A stretch of DNA of 64,000 nucleotides, taken from NCBI RefSeq assembly GCF_964019385.1, contig NC_088644.1:36431345-36495344 (forward strand). The letters run 5' to 3'. A program made the translations under genes and the position numbers. The DNA comes from Sycon ciliatum (Eukaryota; Porifera; Calcarea; Leucosolenida; Sycettidae). Every line of letters begins with the position of its first letter. The first letter of the stretch is position 1. The notes under the pieces are model-generated. The model had not been told where the DNA came from. It did no database searches and worked only from the letters and a program-made list of their open reading frames with translations. Shown piece by piece: positions 47,645-59,200 of this stretch.

Positions 47645-48456
47645 GATCTACAAGACTACATGCTATCACACTATCACACTATCACAGTACAGTCAGTATC
47701 AGTACCATGCGCATGGACGGTCACTCAGATTTGTGTTGGATGCCAGATTATGCATTTTGTTCAGCAAAAAAAAAGAATCATCGGGGGAGTCCCGAAGTCC
47801 CGGGGAATGTCTCCTGTCAGTTTCGATAACATACATTGTAGTCTATCTCATCATGACTCATGTTCCAGTCAGTTCGCGCCTATGTTTCGATACTTCGTCG
47901 AGACGGCTCCGTCTGCATTTCGATGCGATCGATAGTGACAAAGACTGAGTACGGATCTACCGCGGTGCATGCAGTACGGGTGAACCATGCACGGGGATGG
48001 TGAACAATTGGCATTGCAACGAATCGACGTCAGTTGTCACCTGCTCTGCGAGGGAATTATTTTGATGAGCTTTCATTCGTTCAAACTTCTTCCACTTTGG
48101 GCTCGGTTGTGTCAACTTCGTTCAACTGAAAACACTTTTAGAGGTTTCTCGTTCTCTTGAAAAGTCGATAAAGCAGAGTCTGTAGGCCAACTATCAGTGC
48201 TGCTAATAGCTTCGTACTACGTTCTACTGGTCCGCACAAATGGCCAGTAGATCTACCATAACGCGCTGCAGTCACTGCCACCAGTCACAAGGCAGGAGAA
48301 GCTATCCATCTTCCAGCGCTTGCACCTGTGCTGCTTCTAGACGCGACACGCAGCAGCAGCAGCAGCATAGCCGCCCCCGTCGCTCTCAGTCGCAAAGCCA
48401 CGCAGGACACCACACTGAGCACCACCGGCGGCCACAGTACTCCGCAGTACGCAATC
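47645..48456. other. intergenic sequence without recognised gene
   Basis: A short plus-strand frame at 48240-48524 has a CAGCAGCAGCAGCAG tract and low-complexity Gln/Arg/His composition. It runs into the inverted repeat of the next element, so I do not call it a gene. Confidence 0.4.
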
Positions 48457-48604
48457 CGAATAGACCGATCCCCTTATTATACTGGGTTCGAGCACGGGGG
48501 CAACCTCACTCGCGATCGAGCTAGTTTTTGAACGTGACAGCATCTTTGACAGTGTGTTTCAGGTTTGTTTTGGAATGTCTTCTGCTTAGTTCAAGTAGTT
48601 TGCG

Positions 48605-48739
48605 ATGGCTTCGAGCGGTGCTAAACCTCCTGCTGGTAGGAGCAGAGTCTCCGAGAGAGACATGGACTGTGATGCCGCTGCAGGATTTTTTCAAGGCGCG
48701 GGAGGGAACGATCTCGGGCCACAAACAGGAGTTACTCCA
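48605..48739 (+). CDS. possible first coding exon, unrecognised
   Basis: ATG 48605 opens 45 codons (MASSGAKPPAGRSRVSERDM, then a Gly-rich stretch ending GVTPE) up to a good donor GAG|GTGAGT, phase 0. I do not recognise the protein. It lies inside the transposon's left part, so it may be the start of a second element-encoded gene. It does not join in phase to the EPSTI1-like exon at 53272. Confidence 0.35.
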
Positions 48740-49959
48740 GAGGTGAGTTTTTTGTTGTTGAAATATTCGAATCGCGAATCGTGTTGTGAGATTTATTTTG
48801 TGCCTAGGCTACAGCAGACTATATTTCTTTCTCCTTGCGATCGGTGCTGAAGATAATAGTAACCTTTTTCTGGTCTGTCTTTTCCTCTCCAGAGCCATCT
48901 TCTATGAAGGTAACCGTGGTGCTGCCAAGTCACCAAGTCGCGATCAGCAGCCCTGAAGTGGAAAAATCGAATTTCCAACGATCTGGTTGGACATCAGCCA
49001 CTAAAGTACTTCTGATTTGCCTGTAGTGACAACAGCAGCCATCCTTGGACACCTTGAAAAGACAGGAAAAGCCACTGGTGGAAGCGACTGCTATGAGGTG
49101 ACGATAGCAGTGCAGTGGTGATCGCTGTTTTGTCAAGTCGAAGGGCTAGCCAACCCAGAGGAAGCATAAAAAAAACGATGAGCAGTGCGTGGTATTTGTT
49201 GAGCTAGAGGAGGACAGTGCAAACACATGGACGGAGTGGATGGTGTTTGAAGAACAGTGTGCTGTGTGCCGGCTGGTGGTGATGGTGGTCTTTGTCAGCA
49301 TGTATTCGTGCTGCTTCTTGTGCTGGAACACTTCTCGCCCAGGAAGGCAGATTGCGTGCTCCCTGGCCCTCAGTTGGCTATGGGGCATTTGTTCCAGGAA
49401 CATTACCCCAGAGCCAGTGATGAGTCGTACCTTTGAAAAGTCGAAGCTTGCTGTTAATCGCAAGCGTAGCGCAGTGGATTGCTCCCTCTTCGAAGCACGA
49501 GGGCCAAAGCTTGCCGCTGTCTGCAGCAAAGTCTGTGTGCGGTTCTTTCGAACCTATGAATATACCCCCCTACATGTTCAGAGTGAACTATTTTCTAGTA
49601 TATTAACATCCTCAACCCGTCACCACCATGCGCTCTTGGCCGAACTAATGCACGAAGCATAAACACACCAGCACAGCAAGGACACTTCCGTTGACAGATA
49701 TTGTTTACGCCTCTAGACCGCTGTTTTTTTTCTTCGAGCTCATCGTTAGAGGAGGATAGTAGCAGGATACTAATGATGATATAATATAAGATGATAGAAG
49801 GTTTATGGTCCGATATTGATGATTGAAGATCTAAGAAAGCAATGACAGTGATTGCGAAATGCATAATATTATCATGATTATATGCCAGTCTGGTAATGCG
49901 TTGTACTAGTGGACAGTATTGAAATCATCACTGCATTCGATGCAAATATTGGTATACCT

Positions 49960-50697
49960 TTGGTTTCAGTATTGGAAAAAAAGAGTAAGAGAACCTGGTT
50001 GATTTGGTTGCATCTGCGACTGGCTACCGGGTGTTGTGATCAGCAATTTTACCATGGGAGAAAATAAGAGCGCAAGGATCTGTTGGGTCTTGTTGTGCCG
50101 GTGCGAGAACCCTAAGTGCATGGCAAAATAGAACTGTTTCATCCACAATGCAGAATGTCTTGTGGTACATGGCATTGATGACTGAACATCTCGCCAGCTC
50201 GCCCAAATGGGGATCATGCCCAAACGGAGGAACAAGACATCTTTCCAGCTCAGCTAGCTATATAGTATATACCGTGAAACGGATGATTAACTAATGTTAC
50301 TTGTGCCACGCATGACAGCTTCTGTTCCATTCGGCCCAGGCTTAGACACATCAATGCCAATAGCAGCTGATCCTCCATTACATGCTCATTGGCGATTTAC
50401 GGCCACCTCCAACTGTATCCGCCGTCCCTCAGCTTCCGTCTTCGCAGATCTGGCTCGGCGCAGTACATTTTCTCGGCTAGGCTCAAAGAAGTCCCACAGA
50501 GCGGTCCAAACACCTGAAGGCAAACCAGTCAGAAACTGGAGCGGCTCAGAGTCTTTCTTTATGTTATTGTACGTAAGCTGTTTTTCGGCTTTCTTCACCC
50601 CATCGTCCAACTGCTCCACGAGACTCTGTACACGAGCTCTACTTGCTGCCAACTCCTGATGCAGATGCTGCACTTCCATTACAGGCCCCAACTGCAC
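49960..50697 (-). pseudogene. DDE_4-type transposase pseudogene
   Basis: The first part has a coiled-coil-like run, then SEPLQFLTGLPSGVWTALWD, the helix-turn-helix region typical upstream of DDE_Tnp_4 transposases (about 50600-50480). A second frame gives MEDQLLLALMCLSLGRMEQK (near 50375-50315). A third gives VLFLRLGMIPIWASWRDVQS (near 50250-50190), the conserved stretch before the catalytic Asp. Stops at about 50386 and frame changes show it is dead. The downstream catalytic residues are not intact. Confidence 0.75.
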
Positions 50698-51403
50698 TAA
50701 GCCAGGTTCCTTTCCAACTCAAAATGCCGTTGCCTCTCAGCAAAATACTGGTTTGTGAGCATGGGGAGCTCGTGATGCAGACGCTGCACTTCCATGATCG
50801 AACTGCACTAGGCTCAGCAAATACTGTTTGCGAGCATGGGGAGCAGAGCGTCCAGACTCCACTCTCTTGCGAAAAGCAAACCTGGTACCGTAGGACAGCT
50901 GTTTGGTTTCCTGGACTCATCCTGCCCTTGGCTTAGGCCTTGTAGAGCTGGGCAAAACGATTTCGACTTCGGGATCGAAATGATCGCTGCAACTCAAATA
51001 TTCAGAGTGACCCTAAAACTACGTCCTTCCTCACGGGGAATAGCCTGGATCCGCTTGCTCCAGGCCGCTGTGGCTCCACACGAGGAAAGGAGTGAAATGA
51101 CTTGTTTGCTTCGTCCTCCTGTTCTGACAGTGAGGAACGCAGCAATGATCCTGAGGAGGCATCCTGAAGTCGTAAAAAGGAAGATCTAAACAAAAACAAA
51201 ACAGCTCAAATCAAAAGTTCTTGTGTCATTTTTTGTAGACAGGCTTGCACTGCGTGTAGATTTCGCGTGCTCTGCACTTCGCATGCGAGAAGTCACGCAC
51301 AGCCGAGGTGAGGTTGGTCGCGTGTGTGCAGCAGGATCCCACGCGACTGCGGAGTTGCCCCCTTGCTCGAACCCAGACAATAATAAGGGGATCGGTCTAT
51401 TCG

Positions 51404-51860
51404 CCTGGCCAAGCCCCAACGAGCCCTGCAGGCGAGCACCAGGATGAATGTGACTCCGCTGCGGACCCACCGCAATCGCCAGGAGAGCGCACTTGGCAAA
51501 GGTACAACGTCATAATTATAGGATGAATTATTTCCCTTGAATGACTACTTGCGCAAGAACTTGTTTAAAAAAATAGTTGCAATACTCACCATTCATTTCC
51601 TGACAAAACGACCGCCCATCGCATGTAAGCAAGTGCGTGCACATCAGCACCATGGCATGGAGTTTAGATGGGGTCCACCACTAACTGTTGCCAGTGCATG
51701 CTCACTTGGCGATTGCTCCCATTTGAATGCGGTGAAACCTGTCTCAGCCGATGGCTGTAGCCTAGGGTCAGTGGACCCTGAAATTATGGTCACGTGCAGG
51801 ACCTGCGACGGAGGCAGTTTTTGATTGGTCCAGCTATACCATGGCCTTGCATACAGTTTG
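51404..51860. other. intergenic sequence
   Basis: No gene or clear repeat is seen between the transposon end and the minisatellite region. Confidence 0.4.
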
Positions 51861-51865
51861 TGCAT

Positions 51866-52636
51866 GATATAGAGGGTACTATACACATGATATAGAGGGT
51901 ACCATAAGCCTTTTGCGCGTTGTACAGATGCACGAAATCCCGTAGAATCCCGTAGAACCTAATGGGTGTTGAATGTGCAGGACCCTATTGTGTTTTCTGC
52001 TATTTCCACTAAGAAATGGGCCCTGAAAGCATTTCAAACGAAAACCTTTTCTGACAAAGATCTAGCTAGTCATTAGTTCTAACCAAAGTGAAGAAGCTGG
52101 AAAAGGGATTAATTATTATGAGGCTAAAATTGGTCAAATGCGCATGCATAGCACACAATGAACACCCAATCGGTTCTGTACACACCTACACCCTAGTACT
52201 GCACTTCGTACATCTGTACAACGCGCAAAAGGCTTATACACATGATGTAGAGGGTACTACCGGTATACACATGATGTAGAGGGTACTATACACATGATAT
52301 AGAGGGTACTATACACATGATGTAGAGGGTACTATACACATGATATAGAGGGTACTATACACATGATGTTGAGGGTACTATACACATGATATAGAGGGTA
52401 CTATACACATGATGTAGAGGGTACTATACACATGATATAGGGTACTATACACATGATGTAGAGGGTACTATACACATGATGTTGAGGGTACTATACACAT
52501 GATATAGGGTACTATACACATGATGTAGAGGGTACTATACACATGATGTTGAGGGTACTATACACATGACGTAGAGGGTACTATACACATGATGTAGAGG
52601 GTACTATACACATGATGTAGAGGGTACTATACACAT
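51866..52636. repeat. 23-bp minisatellite, split by an insertion
   Basis: The unit ACATGATGTAGAGGGTACTA+TAC recurs about seventeen times from 52238 to 52636, with T/A and G/T variants and two 20-bp units lacking AGA. Two more units lie at 51866-51903, on the other side of the 334-bp element 51904-52237, in the same orientation. Confidence 0.9.
51904..52237. mobile_element. 334-bp MITE inserted within the minisatellite
   Basis: ATAAGCCTTTTGCGCGTTGT (51904) and ACAACGCGCAAAAGGCTTAT (to 52237) are perfect 20-bp inverted repeats, each extended inward by ACAGATG/CATCTGT. Confidence 0.85.
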
Positions 52637-53271
52637 GAACTCCTGAGCAGTAAGCACACACTGGCGGGCAAAAAGTTGGTGTGGCCATGGCGTGGCCAAC
52701 CGGACTTGTTTCTCCGCGGCCTGCCGTGTACTGTTCGTATCCGCTTGGAGCACCGGCTATCGGAACCCAGGGGCACACGCGCACATACCAATATACGCGC
52801 ATGCCCACACACTGCCATTCCTTTGGTTGCAAAATGCATAGCGGGCGGAGATCTCTTCAATCTAACCGACAATCTGCCATTTTATTGGGAGCTGCCTGTC
52901 ATTCTTTTTAACAGTGCTCTAATCCAAACAGATCACATGTTCATGCCAACGGGTGAACGCGCATGTGTGTTTGCGTGTGTATGTGTGTGTGTGTGTGCAT
53001 GCATGTGTATATGTGAGCATGTGCGTGCACATGTGTAAGCTGTGCCAAACAATTTGAGATACCATCTACGCCCTGTCCTGCATTATGATCTGATCAGACC
53101 CGATGCAGTTATTTCAGCAATTACCTGACAGTTCTCTAGACCTTGAATCTCAAAGTTGTAACCAAAGTTCCTCTTTCCTGATATAGAACCAAGAATGGAC
53201 AAGTAGTGCCTGCCGGACAGTGCATGTATACTCATATTACGCATGTATCTTTGTACTGTGGACCCATGCAG
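52637..53271. other. region upstream of the first visible EPSTI1-like exon
   Basis: A first coding exon ending in phase 2 should lie here or further left, but I cannot identify one. A TG-rich alternating tract is at 52966-53035. Confidence 0.4.
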
Positions 53272-56200
53272 GGGAAGCAGTTACTCCGTCATGCCGCCAG
53301 ACCAGAGGAAGCGCGAGCAGATTCTCCACAGTAAGGCACCCAGTGACCACTCCCATTCTCTATACTGATTGTGCAAAGTGATTTCTACAATGCTGCAAGG
53401 CTGGGTTCCAAACATTAATTAAACACAGCTGAATCCATACCAATGCACTCGAGCATGACTTGATATCCTAGTCATGTGTTGATGTTATAAGGCCAAAGGC
53501 AAACCTTTGTTTTCTACGCAAAAGAGGCACCACCTGCGATCGTAAAATTAATCAACAGTTTCGTACCACATAGTACCCTGAGGACTGTTGTGCGATTTTC
53601 TGTTCGAATGCGTATTCATTGCATTCTTTACAGCTGCGCAGAAAGAAGCTGAATCACTGAGACAGTATCAAGCTGCTCAGAAAGAACGGCAAGGCCAGTT
53701 TAGATCTGTAACGCAGCGGCTCGGTAAGATGTTTGATTGCTTTCGCCTCTAAAGCACCCATTTGGCAGCTAGTTTAAAGTGACACTCTTGATGCTTTAGG
53801 GTAGAACACTATTGGCTGCAGGTATAGGACTCATTTAATTAAGGTGCTACGTCGACAAACCTCGATATTACTCCACTTCATCCACTGCCAGAAACCATAA
53901 TTATCTACTTTGTAGCTACCTGTATCAGAGATTGCACGAATATCAGCTATAATGCACTTGGAACTATTGCTAGATGGGCTTTGGACCCAGTATCATCTGA
54001 ATCAAAGCAGAAACATTCTAGCATGCACAACAGACAGTTCTCACTGTTCTGAAAACAGTGCTTTTTCAAATAATTGGCTTGGTAAAAAGCACTGCTCCCA
54101 CTGAGTGAGGTACACATAGATTATAGTTTGTCATGATAATTATAATGTCTTTCCACTCATGGTGACCGATATGTATCCTGTTTGACAAGAGACCCAACAT
54201 AATATGAGCCAGAGCACGCTAAAATATGACCACAGACCAAAAATTCGATTTTCAGTTTTTTGTTCAAAAATGATCAAGCACACCTAATGTTCACTGTCTA
54301 AACGCTTTGGATTGATCTGACATGTCTAAGTGTTGCTACAATGGAATTATATGCAGCACTGTTGAAATGGTGAAATTCTATGTACAGCAATAGGATTGTC
54401 ACTTTTGCACACAGTTGATATGTCCCTTGGTTCATCCTTTCCGGGTCAGTTCCTCTGTCCAGGGCCTTATAGCATGAGCTGACAGGTACTCAGCCACATC
54501 CAAAATTTCTATGGCAGCTGAGCTGGGTGTCCGGAATACCTCCTGTTTGGAGCACCACTGGAGAACCGCCAGCGAAAACACGGTCAACATCTGTAGACGG
54601 ACGAAGAAGTTGACACTCCACGTCCTCTCCATCACACTCCACCTGTACTTTCAGATATACGATATACACTGCTGCACACAGTCTTCCTCAACATACTCAA
54701 CGTCGCACTCATATTCCCCACACCAAAGCCCATCTGCACACGGTTTTCTCCGCTCGCCAGAGAGTACTGCTTTCGCTGCCTACTGCTCGTGCTAGCGATG
54801 TTCCGCATAAGGGTACTCAAATTATCGACTTGAGCAAGTTGAGGGAGCAGCAGAGTCCATTGATTGTTTTTGCAGTTGCAACCAATACTGGCATTGTCCC
54901 GGATATGTGCAGCGATGTCCATTCTGGCCAAATCATCGGCCGACTCACCTCCCAAGTCAGTGTCGATGCCAATCCCTCTGCCAGATTGTCATCAGAGTAG
55001 AATTCCTCGTCACTGCAGATCGTGGGACTACCAGCATCAATTCTTTTACGCTTGATGAAAGTGTCGCCCTCAAATGACTCGTCGCGCGCTGTAGCCATCA
55101 TCGTCTTCCTTCTGTTTCCGACCCGAGTCCTCAAAATATTTTATCCTGCGCATGGAGTGCGAGGATGTCGTCTTCTTCCGCTCCGCAGTACATTACTACT
55201 ACTAGGCTCTTCCGTCGATACATCGATGACGATCAGTTTTAGGCAACTCAGCGCAACATGGAATACACACTCAAACAAATAAACTTACTTGCAACAAAGA
55301 AAATGCATCCGGAACAGTCCAGTCGACCGAGGAGAACAACAACAGCGACTCGCGTTGCACTGCACTTCGTATTTTTTGCCGCGGAATTCAAATCGCGATT
55401 TTCTCGACTTTTTCAAAAAAAAGCTGTGGTCATGTTTTAGCGCGCTCTGGCTCATATTTTGCTGACCCTGATTGGCGAGCTACAAGATGTATGGTCCTTC
55501 ATGAATGTGGACATCCGCTCCCTGTACGAAATGCATGTCGCAAACTTGGAACCATGGGGAAAATACGCGGAGTAAGTCTGTGTTCACGTATGTATTTGCG
55601 TATTTACAAGTAGTGTTGTGTGGACATGTTCCCAACCAATGGCAGGCGGTGATGCGGGTCGACACCCTGACATATCGGCTGTACGAAGTGCCCAGCAGCA
55701 GAAAGCACGTGTTGATGTGATGACGAAGTCTACAAGAGATCAGGTGGGAAAACATGCAACTGTGTATGTGTTCACCATGCATTCTTAGCTGAATAAGAAA
55801 TAGGAAAGGTACTATTGTGAAAAAAGAGAAGGACAAAATGTTACGAGTTATGACAAACTGTCCACCAACAACATAACCAGATCTTATACAGTCAGCGAGT
55901 GCGACAAAATGGCACAAGACTGACAAGGAGTACTGAGACATTCAGCGACACTTGGCGACATTTGTCGCATTCACTGACTGTATAAGATATGGTTACGTTG
56001 GTGGACAGCTAGTCATAACTCGAAACATTTTGTCCTTCTCCTTTTTCACCATAATTTAATTGGCTCACCATCCGAGTTGGAAGGTACTATTTTTCAGCTT
56101 AAAAAAAAAACTAAAGTCTTACATGTTTTAAAGTTGGCATCGAATGTCAAGGAAGGGCTGGGGGCTAGAAGACACTCATTGCCACGTCATTACCGTGTGT

Positions 56201-59200
56201 GCATCAGACTCAATGAAGGGAGCTAGAAGACACTCATTGCCACGTCATTACCATGTGTGCATCAGACTTTGCAATGATATCTCTCATCCCATTCTACACA
56301 CTGCATAATCACATGTTAGAAGTAGAAGCAGCCCAAAGACCCAAAGAGGTATATTGCATCTAATCTTTTTCAGAATCCTTCACTGTTCTGTCTCTGCTTC
56401 AGGCTAGGAGAGAAGAGTATCGTAAGGAAACGCAACGCCAGGAAGATGAGAAGGTACAGAAACACAAGGAGAAGCAGCGCTTGAAGGTAAGCGCTGTCGC
56501 CAGCACAAGCGAAAGATGTAACTGGTTACGATCTTGAATGCATTGGCTATCGTGTCTTGGGGAATTATGAGTTGGGGTCGATGCCCTGCCCTGGCTGCCC
56601 AAAGCTTGGACCCAATGAATTAGAGGATGCTGAGTATATGACTACAGTCAACTCTGCGTATAACGACACTCAGCCGGGCACCAGAAAAGTGTCCTTATTC
56701 GCGAAGTGTTGTTATACCCAAAGTCTCTTTATATGTATACAGGTAGTATGGACTTTTCTCTGGGCATGGAAAGTCTGTCGTTATTCGCGAATTGTCGTTA
56801 TATCCGCAGTCGTTATTCGCGAATTGTCGTTCTATCCGCAGTCGTTATTAGCGAAGTTGACTGTATATGGTTTGCATTACCTTTGGTTGATTCAAAATGG
56901 TGGTAAATACACACCTGGCAATATGGCAGTAAATACATGCCTGCCCACATACGCTCGTTATTTGAATCAACCCTAAGTACAGCTGCATTGGTGTCTTCAA
57001 TTGCATTACCTTTGTTGATTTTATTCCTTTTTTTTTTAAATCACTTCCAGCATCTAAAATTTTCTCTAACTTAACGTTACTGTCTCTCGTTGGCCTCAAG
57101 CGAAGGTCCCTGGTTCGAGTCCTGGTGGTGACAGTCAGTGTTTTCTTCAGACTTTTCCCATCATGGTTCAAGTCCTGCTTGGAAGCGGAAGGATTTTTTC
57201 CAGCCGTGCTGCGACCCACAGTTAATTGGGAACTCGTGGCCTGGCACGAGGGAAACATGGATGCAGTGAATGGGATTTCGGTCTTTGACCACTTTGTGGT
57301 GGGTCTGATCTACTCACCTCCCACCGTTTAGGAGCTGCATCTGCGCCTTGATCCAAGAGGGTGGTGGCGTTCCTGCAGATGCGGAAAACTGGGCCTTTGG
57401 CCGAGTCTCACGCGAACCGTGAAATTTTTTTTTTTTTTTTTTTTTTTTCCCATCTTTTCCTCAAACCAATGTACTTGCTGTCTGTTGTTGATTCACACAG
57501 GCACGTGATATGGAGCTACGAGAGAAGGAGAGGGCATTGATGTGCCAACACAGCACGCGGCAGTGAGTATAGCTGGGCACTTCAATGATTGTAGACCAAA
57601 CATCGTGCGTTCATTTAGGCTTGCTGCATCCGTAAGCCAAACCTTGGCATACTCCGTGTACGACCAGCATTCACACTGAGCCAAGCTTCAGCTTAGGATG
57701 GAAAAATCGCGAATCCAGTGTGAGGCTCACTCAGTGTTTCCTGCATCCGTTTGCTCAAGGATCGAGACACTGAAGGAAGTTGCTGATAATTGCAGTAGTA
57801 GAAGTCGTTTACAGTTCATACTCATGCTGTATATTGTCATGTGTATCATCGTGTATCTGCGCTGCAGGCATTGGGAGAGTCAGCACATGCAGGTATATCC
57901 CTACCAGGATGACCAAGGGCAAGGTAGGCTCAGGATCATAACGAGAAAATAATCATGTATATTGACTATGACTATGACTATCTGCAAGACAGACTTGAAG
58001 TGGGCTCAGTAGTCAGTACAAGCATCATGTTATTATTGAACAGCTGTTTTTGTGAGATTGTAGGAACACCCGGCTTTACATTGGCTCGTTCTGATGATCC
58101 TCTCATCGTGTGTGCCATGGGTGTTGCATGCATAGGTGGCGCTCAAGCTGCTTCTGCACCCGGCAGGACAACAGCCGGCCGATCCCAATTCCCGTCACAA
58201 CATGTAGGTGCATATCATGAATTCTTGTGCGGCTTTTACACCGACACGTTAGGCTAGTGCTACCTTTGATGTCAGTCGGACACGCTACGGCCACTACTGT
58301 ATTGACCGTAACACTCTTTGCCCCAGGTACTTCATATGTCAATAAAATGAGCTCATTTGGGCTCTAAATTTTCAGGGGAGCGACCCCAACCCCATAAGTC
58401 AGGTGGATGACTGTACCATCTTAAAATACCTTCCGACGCCCCTACTTGTCAATCGGAGCACATATAGTGCCTCAGTGGCGAAGGTGGAACGACTCGATTT
58501 AGAGCATTTGGCAGAAGTGCTGAAACTAATTTTGCTGCATCCATGTAGTCCCTGTGCCAGGCCATGCATTCCAGAATGACTGTGTTATATACAGTTGCGC
58601 TCACCGAAATCCGACCCATAGTGTAAAGCTGGCGCCCTGGACCAGTTCCGATTACATCATTGTATGTGTACATGTGTACGTCCAGCCGCATTCATTCCAC
58701 TGCCAGGGCGTCAATGGCCGTGGAAGTTGAGGGTGCCAGTTTTGCACATCGGGTCGGATTTCAGTGAGCGTAACTGTACGTCATGTATACTTCTTTTGAA
58801 AGTGTCATGGTAACGTACTGCTGTCTGAATTGTTCGCCTACTGATTCCAGACGAAATATCGTCAGCACAAGGAAGAAAAGCGGAAAGCTGAAGAGGAAGA
58901 GTATGAACGGCATAAGGCATCTCAGCGGCAAAAGGTAAGTTCTATTGTGAGTTCACCATGGTTACGAAGTCTTCAGTATTACTGCGATTTATATTCAACT
59001 GCAACAATGAACCACCACGAGTGTCTACTCAGTCTTTAGTGCCTAGATATACCCAAAGCATTCTCTTTAGTTGTTTTGGCAAACCACAACATGCATTGCA
59101 TAGTGGCACTGTCGATTTTGAAAGGGAGCGGCCGAAACATGAATGGTCGTGTAGTGCCATGCTGTGCGCTCACATGTACACACATGCACACACGCACTCA

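Larger units (their letters stand above)
48457..51403. mobile_element. decayed DDE_4-type DNA transposon between inverted repeats
   Basis: CGAATAGACCGATCCCCTTA at the left and its reverse complement at the right, each followed inward by the GGGTTCGAGCA(C/A)GGGGGCAAC motif, bracket 2.95 kb containing transposase remnants on the minus strand. No target duplication is obvious. ISL2EU/IS4EU or Harbinger-like elements carry this type of transposase; the superfamily is inferred. Confidence 0.6.

Noticed and set aside
49189..49662. 157-codon plus-strand frame
   Set aside because: It lies inside the decayed transposon, has no recognisable motif and overlaps a comparable minus-strand frame.
57100..57135. 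tRNA-like GGTTCGAGTCC at 57113 and GGATTCGAACCC near 59640
   Set aside because: No cloverleaf can be completed. They belong to a SINE-like repeat and a palindromic MITE.
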